DNA of 64,000 nucleotides from Heliopora coerulea (taxonomy: Eukaryota > Cnidaria > Anthozoa > Scleralcyonacea > Helioporidae): NCBI GenBank assembly GCA_030142905.1, contig JASJOG010000002.1:5101001-5165000 (forward strand). The letters are read 5' to 3'. The position numbers and the translations under genes were made by a program. The notes under the pieces were generated by a model, which saw only the letters and a list, made by a program, of their open reading frames with translations, ran no database searches and was not told the origin of the DNA. This document shows positions 25,801-39,925 of this stretch, one piece after another (within the stretch, counting starts at the first letter, position 1; the number at the start of each line of letters is the position of its first letter).

Positions 25801-28800
25801 ATAATGTTCACAAAAGCTGCAGGACCCAAAGTTACTGCTGATGTGGACGTAAGAGAAATGGTAAATGCTTCTGTTGACTCATCTAAAAGATCGTCAACCA
25901 ACTCAATCTCTATTGATTTCGGCCCCCTTTCTCCAGGTTGGAATGTTATACTCTTAGTTACTGTAACAAAATCGTCTTTTCCCGCTGTCGACGGTCGAGT
26001 AGTCAAACTAAAAATTTCAAAATACACAAAATGCAGTCAATAGAGACGAAGAACAACAGCACGTGCCAACAAATACACTACAGCATAATACAGAGAATCT
26101 CAAAAAGTCATTCATATATAGCAAGGTCACAATGGACTACGTTACACGTTACAGTAAATCTACAATCTTCAGACCCTATCTTAAAACTTCAAAAAAACTT
26201 TATTAACTCACCCAATGGTCACAGGCGTACTGATTTGCCCCGATAAGATTCCAATTTCTACCACCGCCCTTTCATTTTCCATTACATTGTAAGCACGTTT
26301 TGTGAAACCGACGACCACGATAGCTAAGAACATTAAACATAATTAGAAAAGGTATTCGCGATAGACTCCCTCCTTCTCAAACATCAAACATCATAATAAC
26401 GAAAGGTTTTTGCAAAGGACAGTACGTTTATTTTAATGGTAGAGTCGAGTTTTCCCTTCATTTATCGAATTCATCAACTATACATTCCTTAAAGAAGAGG
26501 TAATTCTCTTGCCAACGACGGTGTTACTTAAATGCAACTCAGTAATTTATTAGCATTGCATGCTTTCAATTCTGATATAAAATAACGAACGTCAATAATC
26601 CCGTTGTTATTATCTATATCATTATTATCATTATTATTAATACAAAAATATTTGAGTAAGAAGCACCACCAAACGCAGTGATTTTTACAGAAGTCCAACA
26701 ATGCACGTATGTATATCTATATCTATATGTATATATATAGAGAGAGAGACAGAGAGACAGAGAGACAGAGAGACAGAGAGACAGAGAGACAGAGAAAGAG
26801 AGACAGAGAGATAGATGGATACATAGAGAGACACACAGACAGACAGAAAGACAGACAGACAGAAAGACAGACAGAAAGACAGACAGACAGACAGTCAGAT
26901 AGATAGATAGACAGATAGATATTCATGTATCGGTATTTATATATATACATACATACATATGTGCATAACTATAAATATAAACATTTGTATATTTGTGTGT
27001 CGGTATATATCTTCATCCATGGCTATGTCGGGATATATCTGACTACCTTTCTATACATCGATATAAGTTGAGGGAGGGGCTTTTCGGATTTCCCAAGCTT
27101 AGGCACTGTTAAAATTAATACTGGCCTTCTCTCGATACTCGATACAACGCTATCCATCGCCACCATTACCTGGACAAAATTTCTCGATAATGTTTTCCAC
27201 CGTTTTAAGTAGATCCGTGTAGTTTGCAGAGAGTATAGCGTTTTCAGGAACTTTAACCATATCTCGAACCTGATTTATTGCTTCTTGATTCCCTAGTCCA
27301 ACACCAATTGCGAACACGTCCATGTCCCGTTCAAAGAAAGGTTTCATGGCGTCTCTGACGTATACAAAATTACGTCCTCCCCGCGTTTGTTCGCCGTCTG
27401 TGATCACCATTAACATCTTCTTAACATCTGCTTCGTCAACACGATATCCGGCTTCCTTGATCGCTACTTCTTTATCAGCGACTGCTAAACCCAGATGGGT
27501 TTTTGTCCGACCTCCTGTGTTAGGACCAGGCATACTTCTTACAACGGTAAAAAATCTGTCGCCGTCTTGACTTTCTTTAAGTGTAATTCTTTTTTCACCA
27601 ACCTCACTAAAAGTAACTATGGCACCCTGGCCGATTACTTCTCCTTTTTCGTTCTTTTCGCCAATTTTCAGCTCGTTACCAACAATATCGAGGAAGGAGC
27701 GCATTTTGTCATAATCGCTTGTTCTTATACTTCCAGATCGGTCAAGCACAAAAATTATATCGGTTTTCTTCTTACAAGGCTCCTTACGTATAGCTAAAAG
27801 AAACGTAAACTGATTAATACATTCGTGGACACAGACCTTTCAGAGCGTCGCCTCTAATATCTACTTCAGGTAGCCGTAGTAGCTATTGGGAAGCAATACA
27901 GCTTTGCTTTTGCAGGAAAGATAAATCAGTTTTCCAGTACTCAACCTAAGCAGTTCACACCTGTTTCAACCTTCAAAACCAGTGAAATCAGATATATGGT
28001 TACACTGAATGAAGTCTACCTAGGTTTCTGATAAAATATTAATTCATTTTAGAAACTACGTGCAACACTTTTGAATGGATGTTTAAATACCACTCCGCTG
28101 ATCCTAGTTTTTCAAGCTCATAAGCCGATTCATCTTAGACTACTATCTGCCAGATAGTTCACGGAAAATTACGACCTTTCCTTATCTTCAGTAACTAGTC
28201 TCCGTGGTGGAAAATGTGTAAAGACATCGTTGGCAACGTAAGAAAACGTCTTAAAAGTTCTGACAGGACCTTTAGCCAGACCCTTTAAATCAGACAAAAT
28301 TGTAGTACATAATGATCGAATTGGAAATTCCACGAGTAAGTGGTGACTGCTCCAGAGAATATACGTAGTAATAAGAATAACCACGGCAATAGAAGAATAA
28401 TCAAACGTAATTCTAATCAGGGAAGACAAACAGTTTTTCTCATCGGCCGCATTTCCTGATCGATATTCAACCATTAATTTAAAATCCAAGGAAGTTCTAA
28501 AATTCTGCTAAAATGTTAGAAAATTCCCATTCACGTATTCCGATGTTCCTTACCATGGTAAAATATATATCGGATCCTTCTCATCATACAATACATTCCT
28601 TGATCACAGCAACGCGGTGGAACTCAAATGCAATTTATAACTCTTTCGATAAGGCTATATGGACAAACCTGCACAAGTCTTTCCATCTCCAGAATATCCT
28701 TTTTTACAAGTACATTTATACGTTCCCGGACCAGTGTCGACGCACGTCGCAAACTTATCGCAGTCATCCCTATCTGTACCGCAGATTTTGGGCTCTAAGA

Positions 28801-31800
28801 AGAACAAACAACATGACGATGTGAACAACGTATATCACGTAACCTCCTAATTGTTGCAATACAACACTCAAGAAAGTAACAACACTATCGACAGTCACGT
28901 CGAAGAAAAACTCAACAATGGGACATCGAAAAGAAGCTATTCCTGCTAATCCGGCAGGATTCGTATTATCCTAAAACACGTGCGTCTTCTCAAAATTTCG
29001 CAAAATTATTGCGCAGCGATTTTCAAGGGTGGAATGAGTTCTTTCACCGCTGAAAAGTATTGTATAGAGCGAAGAAAAATGTCGAGATCATAACTGAAAT
29101 AAATACAGAAAAAACGAAAAAAATAGAAAAGAGAAGAGAGTAGATAATCAAAACGTTAGCGCCGACGGTAATGATAATCATAATTATTGCTCCGACAGTC
29201 CGTAACGAAAATGATCGTATAATTCGCAGCAGCATCGACCATAGGGCTGACAACTTATAAGAAGTTAAAAATTTACATGAGCTGCGAGAAAGGTTAGCTT
29301 AGGCAATAACTTATAGTTTTTCAGAGTTTTCCACGAAAATAAATTTCGTTTCAGGCTGAGGGTTTTTAAAAAATATTCCGTTATTTACCGTCGTTATCTA
29401 GTATATTCACAGTAGCTGCTGGGCCCAAATTTACTGCTGCTGAGGAGGTAAGAGAAATAGTAAATGCTTCTGTTGGCTCATCTAAAAGATCATCAACCAA
29501 TTCGATCTCGATTGACTTCGGTCCGATCTCTCCAGCTCGGAATGTAATATTCTTAGTTACTGCAACAAAATCGTCCTTCCCAGCGGTTGATGGTTGAGTA
29601 GTTATACTAAGAAAAGTTCAAATATAAAACAGAAAACATTAATCTAATCTATTTTAAGACTTACAAATGTTTAGCTATATATGTCAGAAATAGACAACAT
29701 TCTTAAGCAAAGTTTCAGTCACAAAAATAGCATTCCCGAATCGTCCATACAAACTGAAACAAACGAAAATCAAAACAAAAAATTTCCTAAATTAATTGTT
29801 TTGACTTACCCGATAGTCACAGGTGTAGTGATTTGGCCAGACGTAACTCCAATTTCTACCAACGCCTTCTCGTTTTCAACAACATCGTAAATACGTTTTT
29901 TGAAATCGATGATAATAACTATTAATATCAAAGAATTACAAAAGGTAATTGCTAAAGGCTCCCTCCTTGAGCACAATTCCGTTTACATAATAGCTTCCGT
30001 GGATACATGGAGTCAAGGTTTTCTTCGATTTATTATAGAGGTATGTCTACCAGACATTTTTCCAAGGAGAAGTGATTAGGTGACAAAATAGAACTGAGGA
30101 CGGATTGAACTACTACACGAGATATAGTTTAAAATTCTGATTGGTCTGAACTTCTACTAAAAACCATCCGTGAGATATTTCACAAAAGCATTTTTGAATA
30201 AATACACGTAAAGAAGCTGCAAAACTGATCGTTATTCCACATTCATTGCCAGATCGGATCCTGAAAGAAAGACAGTGCACTCGACGATTTCTTTGAGTCC
30301 TTCTTATTTAACGCATCAACCTCCTCCTCTATAAACTTTAACTTGAAGACCTTACCACAAACACAGGCAAAAACACAGGCAAAAACACAGTTCATTCTCA
30401 ACACATAACTTTGCAGAAGTAAAAACGCTCGTTTCCCTTGGTCTTACACTACATGGGGCTAATGACTAGTTTAAGCCTATTGAAAGCAAGCAGGTTTTCT
30501 CTATAATTTTCATAGAGAATGGTTTGCCCTGATTTATAAACAATGGCCTTACATAAAAGATCAACATGTTCTAACCTTCACACGTTTTCCCATCTCCAGA
30601 ATACCCTTCATTGCAAGTGCAATCATGTGTTCTAGGACCTGTGTCCCTACACGTGGCGTACTCGTGACAGTCATCTTTATCAGTACCGCATATTTTAATT
30701 TCTAAAAAAAATATCCGGGATATTATATGTAATCAATTGAAAAAGGTGTCAATCTCCAAACACATGCTCCGTGACAAACTTTTTGTGGCATATAAGGTGC
30801 AAAATAATTTTCCTTAAATTAGTGGATTACGTTCCACAATTTTAATGCCTAACAAATTAAAGAAAACAAACAAAAACAAAACAAAACAAAACAAAACAAA
30901 AGAACACAAACTCTTACATTGGACACTCGTCCAACTCAACAGACTCCCTTAAAGACACATACCACCACCGTTATTTCGCAAATTCCAAACAGGCATACCG
31001 ACAGTTTTAGAATTATTAAATGTGAGTCCGAGGAATGCAATCGTAATATCCTAGAAATTCGATATTTCAACTGCACTATATCTCGTATTACAGCATATAA
31101 ATTCTATGATCGGCGTCCATTCATGTAGATAAGTGAAGACACCACTCTCGCATGTAACCATGTCTACATGTGGAATGAGTATCGATGAAGTCTGAGAAAT
31201 CGCCCGTATCTTTCAATCGAAAGATGTCAAAACTGATTACTCAATAACAGATTGTTAGTTCGGTATGCGCCACAGGTATTAGGCTTAAGTTTCGTAAAGA
31301 CCGATGGACGATGGGGCGAGTTCTGTGAGAAAAACCGAGGACGAATGCAGTGCTTTACTCTATGGCTGAGTTCGCTATCCCTTCTATACGCAAAAAGACG
31401 CGTGCTGAGTGGACTGACAGCCGTGCAATTCCTTTTTGGTACAGAGCGGCTAGTTTGGGTGGGAAAAATTCCAAGTAGATTTGAAGATAAACCAACCAGA
31501 TTCAGGTGCGTTTTATAAAATATGTATATCAACAAACTACGAAAAATAACGTTAAATCTTCTCAACGATAATGTTAAGCAGAAAAGCAGATGAATAGAAG
31601 CAAAAAAGAAGAAGCACGAGGTAAAAACAAGTGAGCCGAAGCAATTAATTCACAAACACAAAACTTCATTAAAAGCGACCAAGAAATATAAGTTCACAAG
31701 GTTTTGTTATTTCTGTTCTGCGAGGTGGCGGCTTAGGTTTATAATTGCAAATTTTTAACCATAAATTTTGTTCTATTTTTTATTCAAACTTATTTCAAAG

Positions 31801-34800
31801 GGTTTTCTTATTGTTAACCTTCAAAAAGTATACCCGAATGTATTGTTTCTTACATCAACTCGAAAATTTCATCCTCACAACTCTCCGATTTACGCAAAAC
31901 TTTTTGCACGATTTTGCAGCTAATAACCTTACGTACAGAACGGATAATAAGCTGAAACATATAATGAGGAAAAGTACATAAAAGGCTCATATACATTGAG
32001 TAACTTCTTTGTTGAAATAACGCAGTGGTGGTGTTGCGAACGTCATCACCATGGTTATTGAAAATGACAGGAAATATGTTCACAGACCTGCACACGTCTT
32101 TCCATCACCAGTGTATCCGTTGTTGCAAGTACATTCATACGTTCCAGGACCAGTGTCAGTGCACGTTGCAAATCTGTGGCAGTCGTCTCTTTCAGTACCA
32201 CAGATATTCGGTTCTAAAAACACAAAGAATAAACATCAGGAAAAATTCCCTGTTTACCGTAAAACAATTCAAATTTCAACTTTAATGCCCCAGAAAATTT
32301 TGCACAACTGTAACTTCATTTCGGACAGAGGCCCACTCAAAAATAGGCATTCCTTAATTTACCGTCGTTATCTATAATGTTCACAAAAGCTGCAGGACCC
32401 AAAGTTACTGCTGATGTGGACGTAAGAGAAATGGTAAATGCTTCTGTTGACTCATCTAAAAGATCGTCAACCAACTCAATCTCTATTGATTTCGGTCCCC
32501 TTTCTCCAGGTTGGAATGTTATACTCTTAGTTACTGTAACAAAATCGTCTTTTCCCGCTGTCGACGGTTGAGTAGTCAAACTAAAAATTTCAAAATACAC
32601 AAAATGCAGTCAATAGAGACGAAGAACAACAGCACGTGCCAACAAATACACTACAGCATAATACAGAGAATCTCAAAAAGTCATTCATATATAGCAAGGT
32701 CACAATGGACTACGTTACACGTTACAGTAAATCTACAATCTTCAGACCCTATCTTAAAACTTCAAAAAAACTTTATTAACTCACCCAATGGTCACAGGCG
32801 TACTGATTTGCCCCGATAAGATTCCAATTTCTACCACCGCCCTTTCATTTTCCATTACATTGTAAGCACGTTTTGTGAAACCGACGACCACAATAGCTAA
32901 GAACATTAAACATAATTAGAAAAGGTATTCGCGATAGACTCCCTCCTTCTCAAACATCAAACATCATAATAACGAAAGGTTTTTGCAAAGGACAGTACGT
33001 TTATTTTAATGGTAGAGTCGAGTTTTCCCTTCATTTATCGAATTCATCAACTATACATTCCTTAAAGAAGAGGTAATTCTCTTGCCAACGACGGTGTTAC
33101 TTAAATGCAACTCAGTAATTTATTAGCATTGCATGCTTTCAATTCTGATATAAAATAACGAACGTCAATAATCCCGTTGTTATTATCTATATCATTATTA
33201 TCATTATTATTAATACAAAAATATTTGAGTAAGAAGCACCACCAAACGCAGTGATTTTTACAGAAGTCCAACAATGCACGTATGTATATCTATATCTATA
33301 TGTATATATATATATACAGAGAGAGAGAGAGAGACAGACAGAGAGACAGAGAGACAGAGAGACAGAGAAAGAGAGAGAGAGAGATAGATGGATACATAGA
33401 GACACACACAGACAGACAGAAAGACAGACAGACAGAAAGACAGACAGAAAGACAGACAGACAGACAGTCAGATAGATAGATAGACAGATAGATATTCATG
33501 TATCGGTATTTATATATATACATACATACATATGTGCATAACTATAAATATAAACATTTGTATATTTGTGTGTCGGTATATATCTTCATCCATGGCTATG
33601 TCGGGATATATCTGACTACCTTTCTATACATCGATATAAGTTGAGGGAGGGGCTTTTCGGATTTCCCAAGCTTAGGCACTGTTAAAATTAATACTGGCCT
33701 TCTCTCGATACTCGATACAACGCTATCCATCGCCACCATTACCTGGACAAAATTTCTCGATAATGTTTTCCACCGTTTTAAGTAGATCCGTGTAGTTTGC
33801 AGAGAGTATTGCGTTTTCAGGAACTTTAACCATATCTCGAACCTGATTTATTGCTTCTTGATTCCCTAGTCCAACACCAATTGCGAACACGTCCATGTCC
33901 CGTTCAAAGAAAGGTTTCATGGCCTCTCTGACGTATACAAAATTACGTCCTCCCCGCGTTTGTTCGCCGTCTGTGATCACCATTAACATCTTCTTAACAT
34001 CTGCTTCGTCAACACGATATCCGGCTTCCTTGATCGCTACTTCTTTATCAGCGACTGCTAAACCCAGATGGGTTTTTGTCCGACCTCCTGTGTTAGGACC
34101 AGGCATACTTCTTACAACGGTAAAAAATCTGTCGCCGTCTTGACTTTCTTTAAGTGTAATTCTTTTTTCACCAACCTCACTAAAAGTAACTATGGCACCC
34201 TGGCCGATTACTTCTCCTTTTTCGTTCTTTTCGCCAATTTTCAGCTCGTTACCAACAATATCGAGGAAGGAGCGCATTTTGTCATAATCGCTTGGTCTTA
34301 TACTTCCAGATCGGTCAAGCACAAAAATTATATCGGTTTTCTTCTTACAAGGCTCCTTACGTATAGCTAAAAGAAACGTAAACTGATTAATACATTCGTG
34401 GACACAGACCTTTCAGAGCGTCGCCTCTAATATCTACTTCAGGTAGCCGTAGTAGCTATTGGGAAGCAATACAGCTTTGCTTTTGCAGGAAAGATAAATC
34501 AGTTTTCCAGTACTCAACCTAAGCAGTTCACACCTGTTTCAACCTTCAAAACCAGTGAAATCAGATATATGGTTACACTGAATGAAGTCTACCTAGGTTT
34601 CTGATAAAATATTAATTCATTTTAGAAACTACGTGCAACACTTTTGAATGGATGTTTAAATACCACTCCGCTGATCCTAGTTTTTCAAGCTCATAAGCCG
34701 ATTCATCTTAGACGACTATCTGCCAGATAGTTCACGGAAAATTACGACCTTTCCTTATCTTCAGTAACTAGTCTCCGTGGTGGAAAATGTGTAAAGACAT

Positions 34801-37800
34801 CGTTGGCAACGTAAGAAAACGTCTTAAAAGTTCTGACAGGACCTTTAGCCAGACCCTTTAAATCAGACAAAATTGTAGTACATAATGATCGAATTGGAAA
34901 TTCCACGAGTAAGTGGTGACTGCTCCAGAGAATATACGTAGTAATAAGAATAACCACGGCAATAGAAGAATAATCAAACGTAATTCTAATCAGGGAAGAC
35001 AAACAGTTTTTCTCATCGGCCGCATTTCCTGATCGATATTCAACCATTAATTTAAAATCCAAGGAAGTTCTAAAATTCTACTAAAATGTTAGAAAATTCC
35101 CATTCACGTATTCCGATGTTCCTTACCATGGTAAAATATATATCGGATCCTTCTCATCATACAATACATTCCTTGATCACAGCAACGCGGTGGAACTCAA
35201 ATGCAATTTATAACTCTTTCGATAAGGCTATATGGACAAACCTGCACAAGTCTTTCCATCTCCAGAATATCCTTTCTTACAAGTACATCTATACGTTCCC
35301 GGACCAGTGTCGACGCACGTCGCAAACTTATCGCAGTCATCCCTATCTGTACCGCAGATTTTGGGCTCTAAGAAGAACAAACAACATGACGATGTGAACA
35401 ACGTATATGACGTAACCTCCTAATTGTTGCAATACAACACTCAAGAAAGTAACAACACTATCGACAGTCACGTCGAAGAGAAACTCAACAATGGGACATC
35501 GAAAAGAAGCTATTCCTGCTAATCCGGCAGGATTCGTATTATCCTAAAACACGTGCGTTTTCTCAAAATTTCGCAAAATTATTGCGCAGCGATTTTCAAG
35601 GGTGGAATGAGTTCTTTCACCGCTGAAAAGTATTGTATAGAGCGAAGAAAAATGTCAAGATCATAACTGAAATAAATACAGAAAAAACGAAAAAAATAGA
35701 AAAGAGAAGAGAGTAGATAATCAAAACGTTAGCGCCGACGGTAATGATAATCATAATTATTGCCCCGACAGTCCGTAACGAAAATGATCGTATAATTCAC
35801 AGCAGCATCGACCATAGGGCTGACAGCTTATAAGAAGTTAAAAATTTACATGAGCTGCGACAAAGGTTAGCTTAGGCAATAACTTATAGTTTTTCAGAGT
35901 TTTCCACGAAAATAAATTTCGTTTCAGGCTGAGGGTTTTTAAAAAATATTCCGTTATTTACCGTCGTTATCTAGTATATTCACAGTAGCTGCTGGGCCCA
36001 AATTTACTGCTGCTGAGGAGGTAAGAGAAATAGTAAATGCTTCTGTTGGCTCATCTAAAAGATCATCAACCAATTCGATCTCGATTGACTTCGGTCCGAT
36101 CTCTCCAGCTCGGAATGTAATATTCTTAGTTACTGCAACAAAATCGTCCTTCCCAGCGGTTGATGGTTGAGTAGTTATACTAAGAAAAGTTCAAATATAA
36201 AACAGAAAACATTAATCTAATCTATTTTAAGACTTACAAATGTTTAGCTATATATGTCAGAAATAGACAACATTCTTAAGCAAAGTTTCAGTCACAAAAA
36301 TAGCATTCCCGAATCGTCCATACAAACTGAAACAAACGAAAATCAAAACAAAAAATTTCCTAAATTAATTGTTTTGACTTACCCGATAGTCACAGGTGTA
36401 GTGATTTGGCCAGACGTAACTCCAATTTCTACCAACGCCTTCTCGTTTTCAACAACATCGTAAATACGTTTTTTGAAATCGATGATAATAACTATTAATA
36501 TCAAAGAATTACAAAAGGTAATTGCTAAAGGCTCCCTCCTTGAGCACAATTCCGTTTACATAATAGCTTCCGTGGATACATGGAGTCAAGGTTTTCTTCG
36601 ATTTATTATAAAGGTATATCTACCAGACATTTTTCCAAGGAGAAGCGATTAGGTGACAAAATAGAACTGAGGACGGATTGAACTACTACACGAGATATAG
36701 TTTAAAACTCTGATTGGTCTGAACTTCTACTAAAAACCATCCGTGAGATATTTCACAAAAGCATTTTTGAATAAATACACGTAAAGAAGCTGCAAAACTG
36801 ATCGTTATTCCACATTCATTGCCAGATCGGATCCTGAAAGAAAGACAGTGCACTCGACGATTTCTTTGAGTCCTTCTTATTTAACGCATCAACCTCCTCC
36901 TCTATAAACTTTAACTTGAAGACCTTACCACAAACACAGGCAAAAACACAGGCAAAAACACAGGCAAAAACACAGGCAAAAACACAGTTCATTCTCAACA
37001 CATAACTTTGCAGAAGTAAAAACGCTCGTTTCCCTTGGTCTTACACTACATGGGGCTAATGACTAGTTTAAGCCTATTGAAAGCAAGCAGGTTTTCTCTA
37101 TAATTTTCATAGAGAATGGTTTGCCCTGATTTATAAACAATGGCCTTACATAAAAGATCAACATGTTCTAACCTTCACACGTTTTCCCATCTCCAGAATA
37201 CCCTTCATTGCAAGTGCAATCATGTGTTCTAGGACCTGTGTCCCTACACGTGGCGTACTCGTGACAGTCATCTTTATCAGTACCGCATATTTTAATTTCT
37301 AAAAAAAATATCCGGGATATTATATGTAATCAATTGAAAAAGGTGTCAATCTCCAAACACATGCTCCGTGACAAACTTTTTGTGGCATATAAGGTGCAAA
37401 ATAATTTTCCTTAAATTAGTGGATTACGTTCCACAATTTTAATGCCAAACAAATTAAAGAAAACAAACAAAAACAAAACAAAACAAAACAAAACAAAAGA
37501 ACACAAACTCTTACATTGGACACTCGTCCAACTCAACAGACTCCCTTAAAGACACATACCACCACCGTTATTTCGCAAATTCCAAACAGGCATACCGACA
37601 GTTTTAGAATTATTAAATGTGAGTCCGAGGAATGCAATCGTAATATCCTAGAAATTCGATATTTCAACTGCACTATATCTCGTATTACAGCATATAAATT
37701 CTATGATCGGCGTCCATTCATGTAGATAAGTGAAGACACCACTCTCGCATGTAACCATGTCTACATGTGGAATGAGTATCGATGAAGTCTGAGAAATCGC

Positions 37801-39893
37801 CCGTATCTTTCAATCGAAAGATGTCAAAACTGATTACTCAATAACAGATTGTTAGTTCGGTATGCGCCACAGGTATTAGGCTTAAGTTTCGTAAAGACCG
37901 ATGGACGATGGGGCGAGTTCTGTGAGAAAAACCGAGGACGAATGCAGTGCTTTACTCTATGGCTGAGTTCGCTATCCCTTCTATACGCAAAAAACCGCGT
38001 GCTGAGTGGACTGACAGCCGTGCAATTCCTTTTTGGTACAGAGCGGCTAGTTTGGGTGGGAAAAATTCCAAGTAGATTTGAAGATAAACCAACCAGATTC
38101 AGGTGCGTTTTATAAAATATGTATATCAACAAACTACGAAAAATAACGTTAAATCTTCTCAACGATAATGTTAAGCAGAAAAGCAGATGAATAGAAGCAA
38201 AAAAGAAGAAGCACGAGGTAAAAACAAGTGAGCCGAAGCAATTAATTCACAAACACAAAACTTCATTAAAAGCGACCAAGAAATATAAGTTCACAAGGTT
38301 TTGTTATTTCTGTTCTGCGAGGTGGCGGCTTAGGTTTATAATTGCAAATTTTTAACCATAAATTTTGTTCTATTTTTTATTCAAACTTATTTCAAAGGGT
38401 TTTCTTATTGTTAACCTTCAAAAAGTATACCCGAATGTATTGTTTCTTACATCAACTCGAAAATTTCATCCTCACAACTCTCCGATTTACGCAAAACTTT
38501 TTGCACGATTTTGCAGCTAATAACCTTACGTACAGAACGGATAATAAGCTGAAACATATAATGAGGAAAAGTACATAAAAGGCTCATATACATTGAGTAA
38601 CTTCTTTGTTGAAATAACGCAGTGGTGGTGTTGCGAACGTCATCACCATGGTTATTGAAAATGACAGGAAATATGTTCACAGACCTGCACACGTCTTTCC
38701 ATCACCAGTGTATCCGTTGTTGCAAGTACATTCATACGTTCCAGGACCAGTGTCAGTGCACGTTGCAAATCTGTGGCAGTCGTCTCTTTCAGTACCACAG
38801 ATATTCGGTTCTAAAAACACAAAGAATAAACATCAGGAAAAATTCCCTGTTTACCGTAAAACAATTCAAATTTCAACTTTAATGCCCCAGAAAATTTTGC
38901 ACAACTGTAACTTCATTTCGGACAGAGGCCCACTCAAAAATAGGCATTCCTTAATTTACCGTCGTTATCTATAATGTTCACAAAAGCTGCAGGACCCAAA
39001 GTTACTGCTGATGTGGACGTAAGAGAAATGGTAAATGCTTCTGTTGACTCATCTAAAAGATCGTCAACCAACTCAATCTCTATTGATTTCGGTCCCCTTT
39101 CTCCAGGTTGGAATGTTATACTCTTAGTTACTGTAACAAAATCGTCTTTTCCCGCTGTCGACGGTTGAGTAGTCAAACTAAAAATTTCAAAATACACAAA
39201 ATGCAGTCAATAGAGACGAAGAACAACAGCACGTGCCAACAAATACACTACAGCATAATACAGAGAATCTCAAAAAGTCATTCATATATAGCAAGGTCAC
39301 AATGGACTACGTTACACGTTACAGTAAATCTACAATCTTCAGACCCTATCTTAAAACTTCAAAAAAACTTTATTAACTCACCCAATGGTCACAGGCGTAC
39401 TGATTTGCCCCGATAAGATTCCAATTTCTACCACCGCCCTTTCATTTTCCATTACATTGTAAGCACGTTTTGTGAAACCGACGACCACAATAGCTAAGAA
39501 CATTAAACATAATTAGAAAAGGTATTCGCGATAGACTCCCTCCTTCTCAAACATCAAACATCATAATAACGAAAGGTTTTTGCAAAGGACAGTTCATTTA
39601 TTTTAATGGTAGAGTCGAGTTTTCCCTTCATTTATCGAATTCATCAACTATACATTCCTTAAAGAAGAGGTAATTCTCTTGCCAACGACGGTGTTACTTA
39701 AATGCAACTCAGTAATTTATTAGCATTGCATGCTTTCAATTCTGATATAAAATAACGAACGTCAATAATCCCGTTGTTATTATCTATATCATTATTATCA
39801 TTATTATTAATACAAAAATATTTGAGTAAGAAGCACCACCAAACGCAGTGATTTTTACAGAAGTCCAACAATGCACGTATGTATATCTATATC

Positions 39894-39925
<32 letters not shown>

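Larger units (their letters stand above)
22754..29326 (-). repeat. Tandem unit copy 1 (6573 bp)
   Basis: First of the tandem copies on the plus coordinate. It contains eight exons: Calx-beta (2), EGF, EGF, Calx-beta (2), VWA, EGF. The left breakpoint is near the word CGAAAATAAATTTCG. It has private variants, such as Thr in SIRTSDYD, Gly in GPGTHDC and Arg in LTTRPS, that differ from copies 2 and 3. Confidence 0.92.
29327..35899 (-). repeat. Tandem unit copy 2 (6573 bp)
   Basis: Same length as copy 1 and almost identical, with scattered substitutions. All eight exons are open with the same splice sites. Confidence 0.92.

Noticed and set aside
26709..26950. ORFs rich in RDRETERQ or LSVCLS
   Set aside because: Translations of the GACA/GAGA microsatellite.
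27150..27169. In-frame stop right after the VWA domain, suggesting a gene end
   Set aside because: A good donor (CAG/GTAATG) lies 16 bp before the stop and gives the right phase for the next Calx-beta exon. The same holds in all three tandem copies.
28169..28489. 106-aa ORF with a hydrophobic stretch, repeated in three units
   Set aside because: It lies in the intron between EGF and VWA exons, lacks splice-compatible context and resembles no known domain.
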